Assembly (NCBI GenBank): GCA_040387735.1
Contig: JAZKDE010000033.1
Coordinates: 22,697 to 86,696, forward strand
From: Arcicella sp040387735
Lineage (GTDB): Bacteria > Bacteroidota > Bacteroidia > Cytophagales > Spirosomataceae
DNA: 64,000 bases
Direction: 5' to 3'
Shown here piece by piece: positions 1 through 9,167 of the stretch (position 1 is the first letter of the stretch; the number at the start of each line of letters is the position of its first letter). The notes under the pieces were generated by a model. That model made no database searches. It was not told where the DNA came from and saw only the letters and a list, made by a program, of their open reading frames with translations. Both the position numbers and the translations under genes were made by a program.

Positions 1-201
1 TTGATTTTTCACGCCAACATACATTGTTACGGTATCAATTCCATCTAACTTCGGATAATTCGTTTGAATATGATGTCCTTGCACCTCTCCTATTTTCTGA
101 CCGACCAATTCTATTTCGTGTCCGTGAGCCAATAAACTATTAGCCGCTTTGAAGGCATATCGTTCAGGATTAGTAGAAGCTCCAATTATTAAAGTTTTCA
201 T
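1..201 (-). CDS. CoA-binding protein (CoA_binding_2 family), C-terminus off the window
   Basis: The reverse strand reads 67 codons from an ATG at 201 to the window edge with no stop. The N-terminus MKTLIIGASTNPERYAFKA is the start of the Rossmann-like CoA-binding fold (YccU-like family), with the glycine/serine nucleotide loop GAST and the conserved NPERY. Family members are about 120-140 aa, so roughly half is missing. These are small cytosolic proteins of unclear physiological role that bind CoA. The gene is divergent from the GH13-like gene at 439. Family assignment is confident; function is not. Confidence 0.8.
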   Translation of the reverse strand, partial: MKTLIIGASTNPERYAFKAANSLLAHGHEIELVGQKIGEVQGHHIQTNYPKLDGIDTVTMYVGVKNQ

Positions 202-438
202 TGTTTGTTATTTATTAAAAGTAATTTCAGCAATTACGATGGTTTCATAATTGATATTTTAGTCAAAAAATAGCTCATTACGTATAAATACTCGAGAGAA
301 AAAAGCACTTTATTTAACTAAAGAGAACGATTTGCAAGTTTTTGCGTATTTTTTGCATATTTTTTCTTAATTTAAAACAATTTTTAGGACTCTTTTAGTT
401 TCTCAGAAATATAATACGACCATTTTTATAATAATTTT

Positions 439-2463
439 ATGTATATCCCCGAATCGTATGATGGTTTTTGTCAGTTTTGGACGAATAATCAGCAGACGGC
501 TATGTCAACGTATATAGCTAAAAAGCAATCATTTATACCTAACCTTCTTCCAGAACAAGCAGTGCAAATTTCTGCCGTGCAATTAGCTTACATTTTGGAA
601 AAACGTTTTGGGCAACCCGCTTTTTATCAGGCACTCAATCCTGATAATACCGTTGAAAGCCCCATTAATCAACAACAGGATGGGAATTGGTTACAGACTG
701 TTAACATGGTTGGAATTAATGTCAGAACGATTGGAAGTTTTTGGAATGTTGTAAAATATGCTTTGACTTTACCAACCGCTCAGTCGTCGGTTCATTTATT
801 ACCCATCTGGGAATGTGGTGTGGTAGCCAGTTTGTACGGAATAGCCAGTTGGAATATTAATCCAGAATTTTTTGATGCTGAATTAGCCCTTGCTTTTCCC
901 CACCTCAATACCGTTGAAAAACAACTAAAAGTAGTTACAAATTTACTCCACTTGATGGGAAAAACGGTAGGAATGGATGTTATACCACATACTGACCGTT
1001 ATTCAGAAGTAGCGTTAGCGAATCCTCAATTTTTTGAATGGCTACAACGGCGTGAATTTAAAATTATCAACCATTCCGAAAACCTACACGAAAAAGTACA
1101 AGAGCGTATTTTAGATTTTCTTTACCAAAATGGAGGAGCAACTTCAGAAGATTATCCAAAGCAAAAAGAGGATTTTTTCAACAACGAAATATATTCAGAA
1201 GAAAATCGACTGAGATTGCTTTTCGGGGAAAAAATGCAACTCGAATCACGTACTAAACGACGGAATGATTTGATAAACCATTTGTTCACCGAAGGTTACG
1301 AGCCAGTACCCGCTACGATGGCACCTCCATACCGAGGATTGGAAGTTGACCACCGTGAAGAAGCAAAAACCGTTGATGCAGACGGAAGAGTTTGGCGTGA
1401 TTATATCATTACCAAACCCGAAACAATGTCAAGGGTTTTTGGTCCATTGGCACGAGTAAAATTGTACGAATGCAAGGACGAAAACCGTAATTGGGAAATT
1501 GATTTTTCAAAACCTCGGCGGGAAGTTTGGCAATATATGGCGGGAAAATATGCAGAAATCGCCCTACAATACAACTTTGATTTCATGCGGGGAGATATGT
1601 CTCACGTACAAATGAATCCGAATGGAACACCTTCAGAACCAGATATTTATTACGATATTCACAAATATATCAAACACGAAATTCAGCGAGAGAAACCGTC
1701 ATTTGGCTACTTTGCTGAAAGTTTCTTAGCTCCGCCAAATACCATGGCGTATGGCGTTGAAGAGGACCATTTAGAAGGCTCTGACACTGATACAACTTTG
1801 GGCGATTTACAGTCAATGGTTGTAGGAACAGAACGTTTTATTTCCGAATTTGCTCGTTATCATCAGTTGTTGGTTACCCGTAAATTTGCCCCCAATTTTA
1901 CTATTATGACGGCGGATAAAGACGATCCACGCTTTGATGAGTTTTATTTAAAAGGCAATGAGCTTAGAATGTTTATTGGTTTATTTCTCACGGATATGCC
2001 ATCGTATATGGCTCTGGGTTTTGAACAAAGAGACGCTCATCCAACCCCTGCTCCCAACGAAAAATATACAAAATTGTACGTTTTTCAGCTTTCAGAAGGA
2101 GAAAAAGCAACTATTGGGAAATATCAATGGGGACAAAATGGAATGTTATTTCATAATCTCATGATTTTGAAGGATATTTCGGACAAAATTAACCAAATAA
2201 TTGAGAACCAAGCAATTGAATGGTTAATTCAACCAGATTTTTCGGGTCAACAAAAAGTCATTGCGTGGACTCAGGCACAAAACCCAAGGTATATTTTTAT
2301 CGTAAATTTGGATATTGATAATAACTCGCAAATCCCCAACTTGACAGTAGGATATAAACCTTACTTCTCAACTCACCATACCAGTGCGTGGGAAAACGGT
2401 GAATCGCCTATTTTATCAGTAGATTCTTTGCAAGCGGGTGAATGTAGAATTTATGAAATATAA
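439..2463 (+). CDS. GH13-like (alpha-amylase superfamily) protein, substrate unknown
   Basis: A 674-aa protein with no obvious signal peptide. It shows the order of motifs expected of an alpha-amylase-type barrel: DVIPHTDR at 180-187 (region I position), FMRGDMSH at 382-389 (R-x-D, candidate nucleophile D386), FAESF at 425-429 (candidate acid/base E427) and ADKDDPR at 492-498 (candidate transition-state aspartate). Region I ends in H where classical amylases have N, and the region between I and II is long (about 200 aa), so this is a divergent member. The C-terminal ~110 residues look like the all-beta domain that follows GH13 barrels. It stands alone, with no SusC/D or transporter genes beside it. 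It might be a cytoplasmic glucan or oligosaccharide enzyme, or have lost activity. No alignment was run. Confidence 0.55.
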   Translation: MYIPESYDGFCQFWTNNQQTAMSTYIAKKQSFIPNLLPEQAVQISAVQLAYILEKRFGQPAFYQALNPDNTVESPINQQQDGNWLQTVNMVGINVRTIGSFWNVVKYALTLPTAQSSVHLLPIWECGVVASLYGIASWNINPEFFDAELALAFPHLNTVEKQLKVVTNLLHLMGKTVGMDVIPHTDRYSEVALANPQFFEWLQRREFKIINHSENLHEKVQERILDFLYQNGGATSEDYPKQKEDFFNNEIYSEENRLRLLFGEKMQLESRTKRRNDLINHLFTEGYEPVPATMAPPYRGLEVDHREEAKTVDADGRVWRDYIITKPETMSRVFGPLARVKLYECKDENRNWEIDFSKPRREVWQYMAGKYAEIALQYNFDFMRGDMSHVQMNPNGTPSEPDIYYDIHKYIKHEIQREKPSFGYFAESFLAPPNTMAYGVEEDHLEGSDTDTTLGDLQSMVVGTERFISEFARYHQLLVTRKFAPNFTIMTADKDDPRFDEFYLKGNELRMFIGLFLTDMPSYMALGFEQRDAHPTPAPNEKYTKLYVFQLSEGEKATIGKYQWGQNGMLFHNLMILKDISDKINQIIENQAIEWLIQPDFSGQQKVIAWTQAQNPRYIFIVNLDIDNNSQIPNLTVGYKPYFSTHHTSAWENGESPILSVDSLQAGECRIYEI

Positions 2464-2655
2464 AAGGTTAATAAAATTGAATTCTTGGAAATTTTGTTTT
2501 TACTCATTTTTGAGATTTATCTTTCTTTTAATCACCTTCAAAAGTATTTAATCACATATTTTTAGTGCAGAAAGTAGAATTTCAAAACATTATAAAATGA
2601 TATTGCGTTTTAATACATAACAAATAAAGACCTAACTACTAACTAACACATCCTT

Positions 2656-3249
2656 ATGACGGAGAAAAAAACAGGTTTGGGCGTAAAAAAAAATACCAGT
2701 TTCTGGAACGAAAAATGGATTGATATTCCATTTCCAGAAGTGGAAAATCCACCCATTTACAAGGTTTCAAATTACGGTCGACTCAAGAGTTATCAAAATG
2801 ATCCTGACCAAGGAGACATCATTGGAGGCTCCAAAATTCAGGGATATAAATCACTGAATATCAGAGCAAAAGGTAATAAATCATTAAACCGTTATGTCCA
2901 TAAATTGGTAGCGGAATTCTTCGTGCCGAAAGGTGATTATGAAGAACGAAAGTTTGTCCTTCATCTCGACCACGACAAACTTAATAATCATTGGGAAAAT
3001 CTAAAATGGGCTTCTCGTGACGAAATGACTTTGCACAATCGAGAAAATCCTGCGGTGAAAGACCGAGTGATTCCGAAGCGAACGAAGAATTACAAACTGA
3101 CTGAAAGTAAAGTGATTATGATTAAGAAGATGTTAAAGTCGGATAAAAATCGCTTGAAAATGATTGCCAAACAATTCGGCATTACACATACCCAACTTAA
3201 CCGCATTCGCTCAGGAGAAAACTGGGGCCATGTAAAATTAGAAGAATAA
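2656..3249 (+). CDS. NUMOD4-HNH homing-type endonuclease
   Basis: A 197-aa protein with three parts. Residues ~15-60 are a NUMOD4 motif (WIDIPFPEVENPPIYKVSNYGRLKS). Residues ~75-125 are an HNH nuclease core, with LHLDHDKLNNHWENLKWAS matching the usual H-x-D-x-x-x-x-N-x-x-x-N-L-x-W pattern. The C-terminal ~50 residues are a helix-turn-helix (MIAKQFGITHTQLNRI) probably used for DNA recognition. Such genes are free-standing homing-like or phage-derived nucleases. No intron, intein or phage gene flanks it here, so it is an orphan. It is preceded by an AT-rich 190-bp gap and ends at a strong bidirectional terminator. Confidence 0.82.
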   Translation: MTEKKTGLGVKKNTSFWNEKWIDIPFPEVENPPIYKVSNYGRLKSYQNDPDQGDIIGGSKIQGYKSLNIRAKGNKSLNRYVHKLVAEFFVPKGDYEERKFVLHLDHDKLNNHWENLKWASRDEMTLHNRENPAVKDRVIPKRTKNYKLTESKVIMIKKMLKSDKNRLKMIAKQFGITHTQLNRIRSGENWGHVKLEE

Positions 3250-3370
3250 AGTATCCATTTCTATTACAAAAATCAAGTTACACATTAAATAATTAACCAT
3301 TTTAGTACCCACATTTTGACCAATTCCCAACATTAAAAATAAATATCTAATTGCTTAAAGAAAAATATTA

Positions 3371-3402
3371 AAAAAGGGTTGGTAGAAATACCAACCCTTT
3401 TT
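3371..3402. terminator. Bidirectional intrinsic terminator
   Basis: A 14-bp perfect stem (AAAAAGGGTTGGTA / TACCAACCCTTTTT) with a GAAA loop, flanked by A and T runs. It separates the convergent HNH gene and GMC oxidoreductase gene. Confidence 0.85.
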
Positions 3403-3424
3403 TTAAACTCAACTACTTTAAAAG

Positions 3425-5140
3425 CTATAAATTCCCTTTTCTCATTTCTTTTACCGCATAATCCGCCGAACGAGCAGTCATCGCCATATAAGTTAATGAT
3501 GGATTTTGGGTTGACGTTGAAGTCATTGATGCTCCGTCAGTTACAAATACATTTTTGCAAGAATGTAGAGCATTCCATTTATTCAAAAGTGATGTTTTGG
3601 GGTCTTTACCCATTCTGACACCACCCATTTCGTGAATATCTAAACCTGGAGTGCGGTTAGAATCGTTCGTTCTAATGTTTTTGAAGCCTGCTTTTGTGTA
3701 CATTTCTGTCAGTTGCTCAAAGAAATCTTTGGTCATTTTCACGTCGTTATCGTCATAATCAACCGAAATTTTCAACTGCGGAATTCCCCAAGGGTCAACC
3801 AACGTTTTGTCCAAAGTCACATAATTACTTTCTTTCGGAATGGTTTCGCCCATCATGTGTGAGCCTACACTCCAAACATTATTCAAGGATGGATTCAATA
3901 AGCCCTTTTTCAAATCTTCACCCATTCCACTTCTATCGTCATGCTGATAACGACCAGCCGAGAAGCCAGAAGCATAACCACGCAAAAAGTCTGTTTCTTG
4001 TTTGAAAACATTTCTAAAACGAGGAATATACGGTGAATTTGGGCGGCGACCATCCGTGGTACTGTCTAAGTATCCTTCGTATTCGGCATTAATTGTAGCA
4101 CGATAGTTATGAAAGGCTACGAATTTTCCGAGAACTCCACTATCATTTCCCAAACCATTCTGGAAACGATGAGAAGTTGAATTCAATAAAATCAAGTTAG
4201 AATTTAAAGCTGCCGCATTCACAAAAATAATTCTTGCGTAATACTCAATCATTTCTTTCGTGTTAGCATCAATAACTCTTACGCCCGTTGCTTTGCCTTT
4301 TTTCTCGTCATAAATAATTGAATGAACGACTGAATCTGGACGTAAAGTCATTTTTCCAGTTTTCGCAGCCCAAGGTAAAGTCGAAGAATTGCTACTAAAA
4401 TATCCACCGTAGGGACAACCTCGTTCGCAAATAGTTCGGTGCTGACAAGATGCTCTTCCTTGGTCGTAATGTATCTTTTTAGGTTCCGTCAAATGTGCAG
4501 CACGCCCCATAATAATGTGGCGATCTTTATAGTTTTTGGCAACTTCCTGACTAAAATATTTCTCAACGCAATTCATTTCGTGCGGTGGCAAAAACTCACC
4601 GTCGGGAAGAGAAGCTAAACCATCTTTATTCCCAGAAATTCCCGCAAATTTCTCAACGTAACTGTACCACGGAGCTAAATCAGCATAACGAATAGGCCAA
4701 TCTACTGCAAATCCATCACGAGCAGGCCCTTCAAAATCAAATTCTGACCAACGTTGTGTTTGTCTGGCCCACATCAAAGATTTTCCACCCGTTTGGTAGC
4801 CCCGAATCCAGTCAAAAGGTTTTTCTTGGACATAAGGATGTTCCGCATCTTTCACAAAAAACTGCTCCGTTCCTTCATAAAAAGCGTAACATTTACTAAT
4901 AATAGGATTGGCATCTTTAACCTCCTGTTTGAGTTGATTTCGGTGTTCAAACTCCCACGGTTGTTTCATGGTTGTTGGGTAGTCCATTACGTGTCTTACT
5001 TCACGTCCACGTTCCAAAACTAAAGTACGTAAACCTTTCCCTGTCAGTTCTTTAGCTGCCCAACCACCGCTAATTCCTGAGCCAATTACGATGGCATCGA
5101 AGGTTCTATTTTTTACTGAATCTATATTAAGATTTGACAT
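3425..5140 (-). CDS. GMC-family FAD-dependent sugar/alcohol oxidoreductase
   Basis: A 571-aa flavoprotein. The FAD Rossmann motif GSGISGG is at 20-26, followed by the conserved WAAKEL helix. A cysteine cluster at C232, C238 and C242 (CQHRTICERGCPYG) resembles the Cys-rich segment of FAD-dependent glucose/gluconate dehydrogenases. The C-terminal GMC catalytic pair is present as H503 (DIHEMGGVRMG) and N546 (QNPSLTYMAM). There is no signal peptide of its own. The gene lies 54 bp after a gene for a gluconate-2-dehydrogenase subunit-3-like protein, which in this family is the small Tat-exported partner that carries the flavoprotein across the membrane. The likely role is periplasmic oxidation of a sugar or polyol, passing electrons to the respiratory chain. 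The substrate cannot be read from sequence. A paralogue lies at 47029-48753. Confidence 0.88.
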   Translation of the reverse strand: MSNLNIDSVKNRTFDAIVIGSGISGGWAAKELTGKGLRTLVLERGREVRHVMDYPTTMKQPWEFEHRNQLKQEVKDANPIISKCYAFYEGTEQFFVKDAEHPYVQEKPFDWIRGYQTGGKSLMWARQTQRWSEFDFEGPARDGFAVDWPIRYADLAPWYSYVEKFAGISGNKDGLASLPDGEFLPPHEMNCVEKYFSQEVAKNYKDRHIIMGRAAHLTEPKKIHYDQGRASCQHRTICERGCPYGGYFSSNSSTLPWAAKTGKMTLRPDSVVHSIIYDEKKGKATGVRVIDANTKEMIEYYARIIFVNAAALNSNLILLNSTSHRFQNGLGNDSGVLGKFVAFHNYRATINAEYEGYLDSTTDGRRPNSPYIPRFRNVFKQETDFLRGYASGFSAGRYQHDDRSGMGEDLKKGLLNPSLNNVWSVGSHMMGETIPKESNYVTLDKTLVDPWGIPQLKISVDYDDNDVKMTKDFFEQLTEMYTKAGFKNIRTNDSNRTPGLDIHEMGGVRMGKDPKTSLLNKWNALHSCKNVFVTDGASMTSTSTQNPSLTYMAMTARSADYAVKEMRKGNL

Positions 5141-5194
5141 TATTTCAATGGATGAATGATAGAATTATTGAATGTATGACTAAAACGCTGTACA

Positions 5195-5716
5195 TTATTT
5201 TTTTACGGGAACACAACCATAATAATGACCAGGGGCAAATTCAAATTTTCGGAGATTAGTCATTACATATTCAGAATTGAGATAACCCTGAATAACCAGA
5301 TTTTTAACTAAACGAACGAAAGCTTTGTCATCGCTATTTTCAGCATTGGACATTTTACTCAAAATATCTAATTTTTGTTTGCCATCACATTCTACAAAAG
5401 CCTTTCCTGCTTCTTTTTTAGCGAGAGCATCTACTGAATCAAGTCCTTTTTTGAAAATATCTTGAGCCTTTTTATCATAACAATCTGCTACCATTTTGAC
5501 AGTAAATTGATGTATATTAAGTTCTTTAGCTCCTAGAGTATCAGTTTTTGGAATTATCGTTTCGACAATTTCAGCCAAGAGATTTTCTTGCGATGAGAAT
5601 ATGATAACTTGAGAATTTTGCAACGATTCTCGGTTCCAAGCATTTGCCCACGACGGCAGTATAATAGCACTACCAATTGTCAAGGCAAGATTTTTAATTG
5701 CTGAACGTCTTTGCAT
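5195..5716 (-). CDS. Gluconate 2-dehydrogenase subunit 3 family protein (Tat-type signal)
   Basis: I chose the ATG at 5716, giving 173 aa that begin MQRRSAIKNLALTIGSA. This twin-arginine-like leader is typical of the family, whereas the longer frame from 5788 adds an unlikely hydrophobic prefix. The mature part (LLAEIVETIIPKTDTLGAKELNIHQFTVKMV onward in the family pattern) matches the small subunit of gluconate/GMC dehydrogenases: the IIPKTDTLGA element and the C-terminal aromatic PGHYYGC segment are characteristic. It probably binds the GMC subunit encoded 54 bp downstream and guides its export. A lactonase gene precedes it on the same strand. Confidence 0.85.
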   Translation of the reverse strand: MQRRSAIKNLALTIGSAIILPSWANAWNRESLQNSQVIIFSSQENLLAEIVETIIPKTDTLGAKELNIHQFTVKMVADCYDKKAQDIFKKGLDSVDALAKKEAGKAFVECDGKQKLDILSKMSNAENSDDKAFVRLVKNLVIQGYLNSEYVMTNLRKFEFAPGHYYGCVPVKK

Positions 5717-5809
5717 TTTTATCATTAAATTATTGGGGAATTGAGCAAATGTTTTGATTATAAAAATAAAAGAAAAATATTCAAGCACTATCCTTTGCTG
5801 TAATTACTA

Positions 5810-6952
5810 TTAAAATTTCACCATCTTCAAACACACTGGCGTTGGTACTGCAATTTCTTTGCCTGTTGGCGTAAGCGTTCCTTTTACTGTATCACGCTTG
5901 AAAATCACAATATTGTCCGTTTTTTGATTGGCTACCAAAACATAATTTCCCGTTGGGTCAATCATAAAGTTTCTCGGCACTTGCCCCATCACGGATTGAT
6001 TGGTAATGTAGGTTAATTTACCCGTTTTTGAGTCAATAGAATAAATGACAATACTGTCATGAAAGCGATTTGAACCATACAAAAATTTACCATCGGGCGA
6101 AATATGAATATCTGCACATGAATTATTACCTTTATAATCGGCAGGTAAAGTAGAAATACTCTGAATGGCATTTAAAGCACCTTTTTGATAATCAAAAACC
6201 GTTACTTCACTCGTTAATTCTTGGATAACATAAGCAAATTTTCCGTTGGGGTGAATCGTAAAATGTCTTGGACCAGTACCATCTTTTACCTTTGTAAATG
6301 GAGGATTTCCGTTACTCAATTTCCCTGTTTTGGCATCTAAAGAATAAGTCATTATTTTATCAATTCCCAAATCTGGAACAAAAACATCCACATTATTCGG
6401 AGCAATATTGATTGAGTGAACGTGAGCTTTTTCTTGGCGTTCTGCATTTGTGCCTTTGCCTTCGTGTTGAATAGTTTGCGTTGGACTTCCTAAACCACCG
6501 TTGGCTTCCACAGGTAGAACGGTCAGACTTCCCGCCCCATAATTCCCCACAATTACCCACTTCCCAGTCTTATCAACCGCCACATGACAAGGGTAATTTC
6601 CATTGGAAGTTTGCGTGCTTAACTGCGTCAAACTACCCGATTTTTTATCAAAGGAAAAAGCATAAATGGCTCCATTATTATCAATTTCACCAGCAGAATA
6701 AACGTATTTTTCATTGGGAGAAACCGCTAAAAAAGAGGGATTTTTAAGATTTTTTGCAATACTTTCAGCCTTAAATTCCCCCGTTACGGTGTTGAACTTA
6801 TAGACGTAAATTCCTTCGCTCTTGCCCGAAGTATAAGTACCAACCAAAAGATGATATTCGCTTCCCAAAGGCTTTTTGGTAGCTTTTTGAGCGTAAATGA
6901 AAATATTAGCGAATATTAAAAATACTAAGAGAAAAATTGAGATGCGTTTCAT
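5810..6952 (-). CDS. Lactonase, 7-bladed propeller (6-phosphogluconolactonase-type family)
   Basis: A 380-aa protein with a clear N-terminal signal peptide (MKRISIFLLVFLIFANIFIYA), so it is exported. The rest is a seven-bladed beta-propeller of the Pgl/muconate-lactonizing (Lactonase, PF10282) type. The repeated blade signatures are visible: LAVSPNEKYVYSAGE, HVAVDKTGKWVIVGNYGAG, HSINIAPNNVDVFVPDLG, HFTIHPNGKFAYVIQEL, DIHISPDGKFLYGSNR and NFMIDPTGNYVLVANQ. It lies 93 bp upstream of the Tat-subunit/GMC pair on the same strand. A plausible job is hydrolysis of the lactone made when the GMC enzyme oxidises an aldose. Being exported, it is unlikely to serve the cytosolic pentose-phosphate pathway. 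Confidence 0.82.
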   Translation of the reverse strand: MKRISIFLLVFLIFANIFIYAQKATKKPLGSEYHLLVGTYTSGKSEGIYVYKFNTVTGEFKAESIAKNLKNPSFLAVSPNEKYVYSAGEIDNNGAIYAFSFDKKSGSLTQLSTQTSNGNYPCHVAVDKTGKWVIVGNYGAGSLTVLPVEANGGLGSPTQTIQHEGKGTNAERQEKAHVHSINIAPNNVDVFVPDLGIDKIMTYSLDAKTGKLSNGNPPFTKVKDGTGPRHFTIHPNGKFAYVIQELTSEVTVFDYQKGALNAIQSISTLPADYKGNNSCADIHISPDGKFLYGSNRFHDSIVIYSIDSKTGKLTYITNQSVMGQVPRNFMIDPTGNYVLVANQKTDNIVIFKRDTVKGTLTPTGKEIAVPTPVCLKMVKF

Positions 6953-7015
6953 GAAAAAAGTTAAATTGTTGTGAACTTACAATTTATGAATTTTTCAACA
7001 TGAAACATAAAAAAA

Positions 7016-7042
7016 GCCCTGTAAAGGCGTACCTTACAGGGC
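7016..7042 (-). terminator. Intrinsic terminator after hsp20
   Basis: A 9-bp perfect stem (GCCCTGTAA / TTACAGGGC). On the minus strand it is followed by a run of T, downstream of the Hsp20 stop codon. Confidence 0.75.
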
Positions 7043-7082
7043 GGGATATATAGATAGTAATTAGTTTCTAATCCTGAGATTA

Positions 7083-7478
7083 TTAAAATTCTACTTCCAC
7101 ATTTCGCTTAAATCCTTTTTTATTTTCGTCAAAAGGCATTATAATTTTCCATTGATTATTATGATAACGAGCCGAAATATTTTCGACATCCACAAAATTT
7201 GGCAACATTAATTGTCCAATCGTTTGCGGCACGTAATTCTCCGCAATTTCTTGTTCAGCCGTTTTCAAAACGGGTTGCAAGGCGTATAGCCACAAACGGT
7301 TATCTTCAATATCTACTTTCAAATGGTCGGCTTGTAAACCTGCTACTTTTACGAAGATTTCGTAAGAATCTGACGTTTGATTAACCTCAATATTGGGTTC
7401 AACTCGTCCACCGTTTAATGTATTCGTAAAATCTATATTTGCTAAAATCTCTCTCGGAATTACTATTTTCTTTTCCAT
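7083..7478 (-). CDS. Hsp20/alpha-crystallin family small heat-shock protein
   Basis: A 131-aa protein with an alpha-crystallin domain: the strands DSYEIFVKVAGLQADHLKVDIEDNRL are followed by a short loop, then the core segment and a C-terminal strand. The classical A-x-x-x-n-G-v-L element is poorly conserved (here DVENISARYHNNQWKI), so it is a divergent member. Such proteins are ATP-independent cytosolic holdases. It appears monocistronic, bounded downstream by a terminator hairpin. Confidence 0.78.
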   Translation of the reverse strand: MEKKIVIPREILANIDFTNTLNGGRVEPNIEVNQTSDSYEIFVKVAGLQADHLKVDIEDNRLWLYALQPVLKTAEQEIAENYVPQTIGQLMLPNFVDVENISARYHNNQWKIIMPFDENKKGFKRNVEVEF

Positions 7479-7681
7479 ATTTTTGTGCAGTTAATGAATT
7501 TATACTTCCTGATGAAGAAGTAAATACTATTCTTCAAAACCTGTACCAGTCATTTTTTCAAGCCATTATGTCTTCTTTACAAGAAAACACAAAGACAAAA
7601 TGACACAAATCATTAAAAGTAATGAATTTTGATACTCATTTTTGACAAAAGAAAGTTCATGATTTTAGGGAGGTCACAAAA

Positions 7682-7725
7682 AAGAAGGCTTCACTCAGAG
7701 CGAAATGTCACTCGGTAAAGCCTTC
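7682..7725 (-). terminator. Stem-loop terminator after the L,D-transpeptidase gene
   Basis: The arms AGAAGGCTT and AAGCCTTCT enclose about 26 bp. The loop itself contains an imperfect GAGCGAAATGTCACTC palindrome resembling a common Bacteroidota intergenic repeat. It lies 29 bp past the transpeptidase stop codon at 7754. Confidence 0.6.
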
Positions 7726-7753
7726 TATTAAATCAACATTTTATAAAAATCTT

Positions 7754-8506
7754 CTACTGAATCAAATACTTTCCAGTTTCGTCAACTGTAATCTTAGGTA
7801 CAATATTACTCTTCTCGAAAGCATCAAAACCTGGTTTTAGCCACGACCAAAACTCTAATAATGTTGTGTTTGAGGCGTATTCTGTTTTCAATGCGGCATA
7901 ATTTTCATCGGTCATTTTCATCGGAAAAATATGGATTGGAATTTCTTGTTCTCCACCTTTGGCACGGGCTGCTAATAAGTATAATTCTTTAATATTTTCG
8001 TCACCCACGGGAATACAACCAATTGTGATGCACGAGCCATGAACGAAAATATTATCGCCAGGATTGAGCCAGTCAGCAAATTTTTTATCCGAAGCATTTG
8101 GATAACCAACTCTGAAAGATAAATAATAATTACTGGTTGGATTAAAGGCATCAATGGAATAAAAACCTTCGGGTGTTTGTCTATCTCCCGAACGGCGTTT
8201 GGGTCCTAAAACACCCGTATTTGCACAAAAATCATAGACTTTTAGTAACTTAAAACTACTTTCACCCTTATTTTTTGCCCAAACTTCAAATTTTTGCTCT
8301 TTTTTAAAAACTCGAAAAAAAACTTCAAAATTAGTAGTACTGATACCTTTAGACAACAATAGGTCATCCACCGTTTTTCCTTTAGATTTAAGTGCTTCTC
8401 GAACTCTCGGAAAACGAAGTTGAGCCTGATAAAAATCAATTGGTAATGTTGTCAATGAACTCAACAACAGCAATAAAAGTGGTAAGCAAAGGAAATATTT
8501 TTTCAT
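7754..8506 (-). CDS. L,D-transpeptidase family protein (YkuD domain)
   Basis: I chose the ATG at 8506, giving 250 aa with the signal peptide MKKYFLCLPLLLLLLSS. Longer upstream in-frame codons lack any such signal. The YkuD domain spans roughly 60-190, with the catalytic motif HGSCITIGCIPVGD (H156, nucleophile C164). This motif resembles the YafK-like subgroup of murein L,D-transpeptidases. The segment GPKRRSGDRQTPEGFY is the conserved substrate-side strand. The enzyme probably acts in the periplasm, cross-linking peptidoglycan or attaching or removing proteins from it. It is divergent from the small gene at 8639. Confidence 0.87.
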   Translation of the reverse strand: MKKYFLCLPLLLLLLSSLTTLPIDFYQAQLRFPRVREALKSKGKTVDDLLLSKGISTTNFEVFFRVFKKEQKFEVWAKNKGESSFKLLKVYDFCANTGVLGPKRRSGDRQTPEGFYSIDAFNPTSNYYLSFRVGYPNASDKKFADWLNPGDNIFVHGSCITIGCIPVGDENIKELYLLAARAKGGEQEIPIHIFPMKMTDENYAALKTEYASNTTLLEFWSWLKPGFDAFEKSNIVPKITVDETGKYLIQ

Positions 8507-8638
8507 AGTGATTGATATTTGTGGATAAGTTATCGTGCAATTTATGAATTTTGACGGTAAAGACAATAATTGTACAATCGTGGATTTATGAGAAATTTAT
8601 TTTACGCTAAAATTCTTAAATTCGTAAGAAAAAACAAT

Positions 8639-8929
8639 ATGACACTCGCTGAATTTAATAACACGCTCCACGACTCAAATCCGCCTTCTGGTATTTCAGA
8701 AATTCTTGCAGCTCTTTGGCACGATGCCAAAGGTGATTGGGAAGCCGCCCACGATATTGCACAAACCCAAGAAGGTGTACAAGAGTATGACCGTCTTCAT
8801 GCGTATTTGCACCGTAAAGAAGGTGATAATTGGAATGCAAATTATTGGTATCGACGGGCTAAAACGACTATGTCCAATTTGAGTTTAACCGATGAATGGA
8901 TATTTTTAGTTAATCAATATTTGAACTAA
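8639..8929 (+). CDS. Conserved small cytosolic protein of unknown function
   Basis: The ATG at 8639 gives 96 aa starting MTLAEFNNTL; an upstream in-frame start at 8570 would add a poorly conserved basic prefix. The pattern ALWHDAKGDWEAAHDIAQ, then AYLHRKEGDNWNANYWYRRA, is one I know from short conserved hypothetical proteins in many bacteria. The paired tryptophan and histidine residues suggest a compact helical fold. No enzymatic motif is apparent, there is no signal peptide, and it appears monocistronic. Confidence 0.7.
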   Translation: MTLAEFNNTLHDSNPPSGISEILAALWHDAKGDWEAAHDIAQTQEGVQEYDRLHAYLHRKEGDNWNANYWYRRAKTTMSNLSLTDEWIFLVNQYLN

Positions 8930-9167
8930 AAAAGCACTTTTAGGTATTGAGTTTCTCTGAATCAAGCAAATCAGTGATTTTTGGAATAGCATTTGATTTC
9001 AACACCGTTTATTCAGATTTGCTATCTTCTAAACCTTTACTGGCTTAATGCTAAATTAGATACCTTTTATCGCAAATATTCCTTTTTCTATTACCTTTGC
9101 AGATATTATATATTTTGACTGCAAAAATAAGTTATTTGCAGATTTTTTATCTATAATTTTAAAAATT

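Noticed and set aside
2656..3249. Phage or restriction-modification island around the HNH gene
   Set aside because: No methyltransferase, integrase, structural or lysis gene flanks it.
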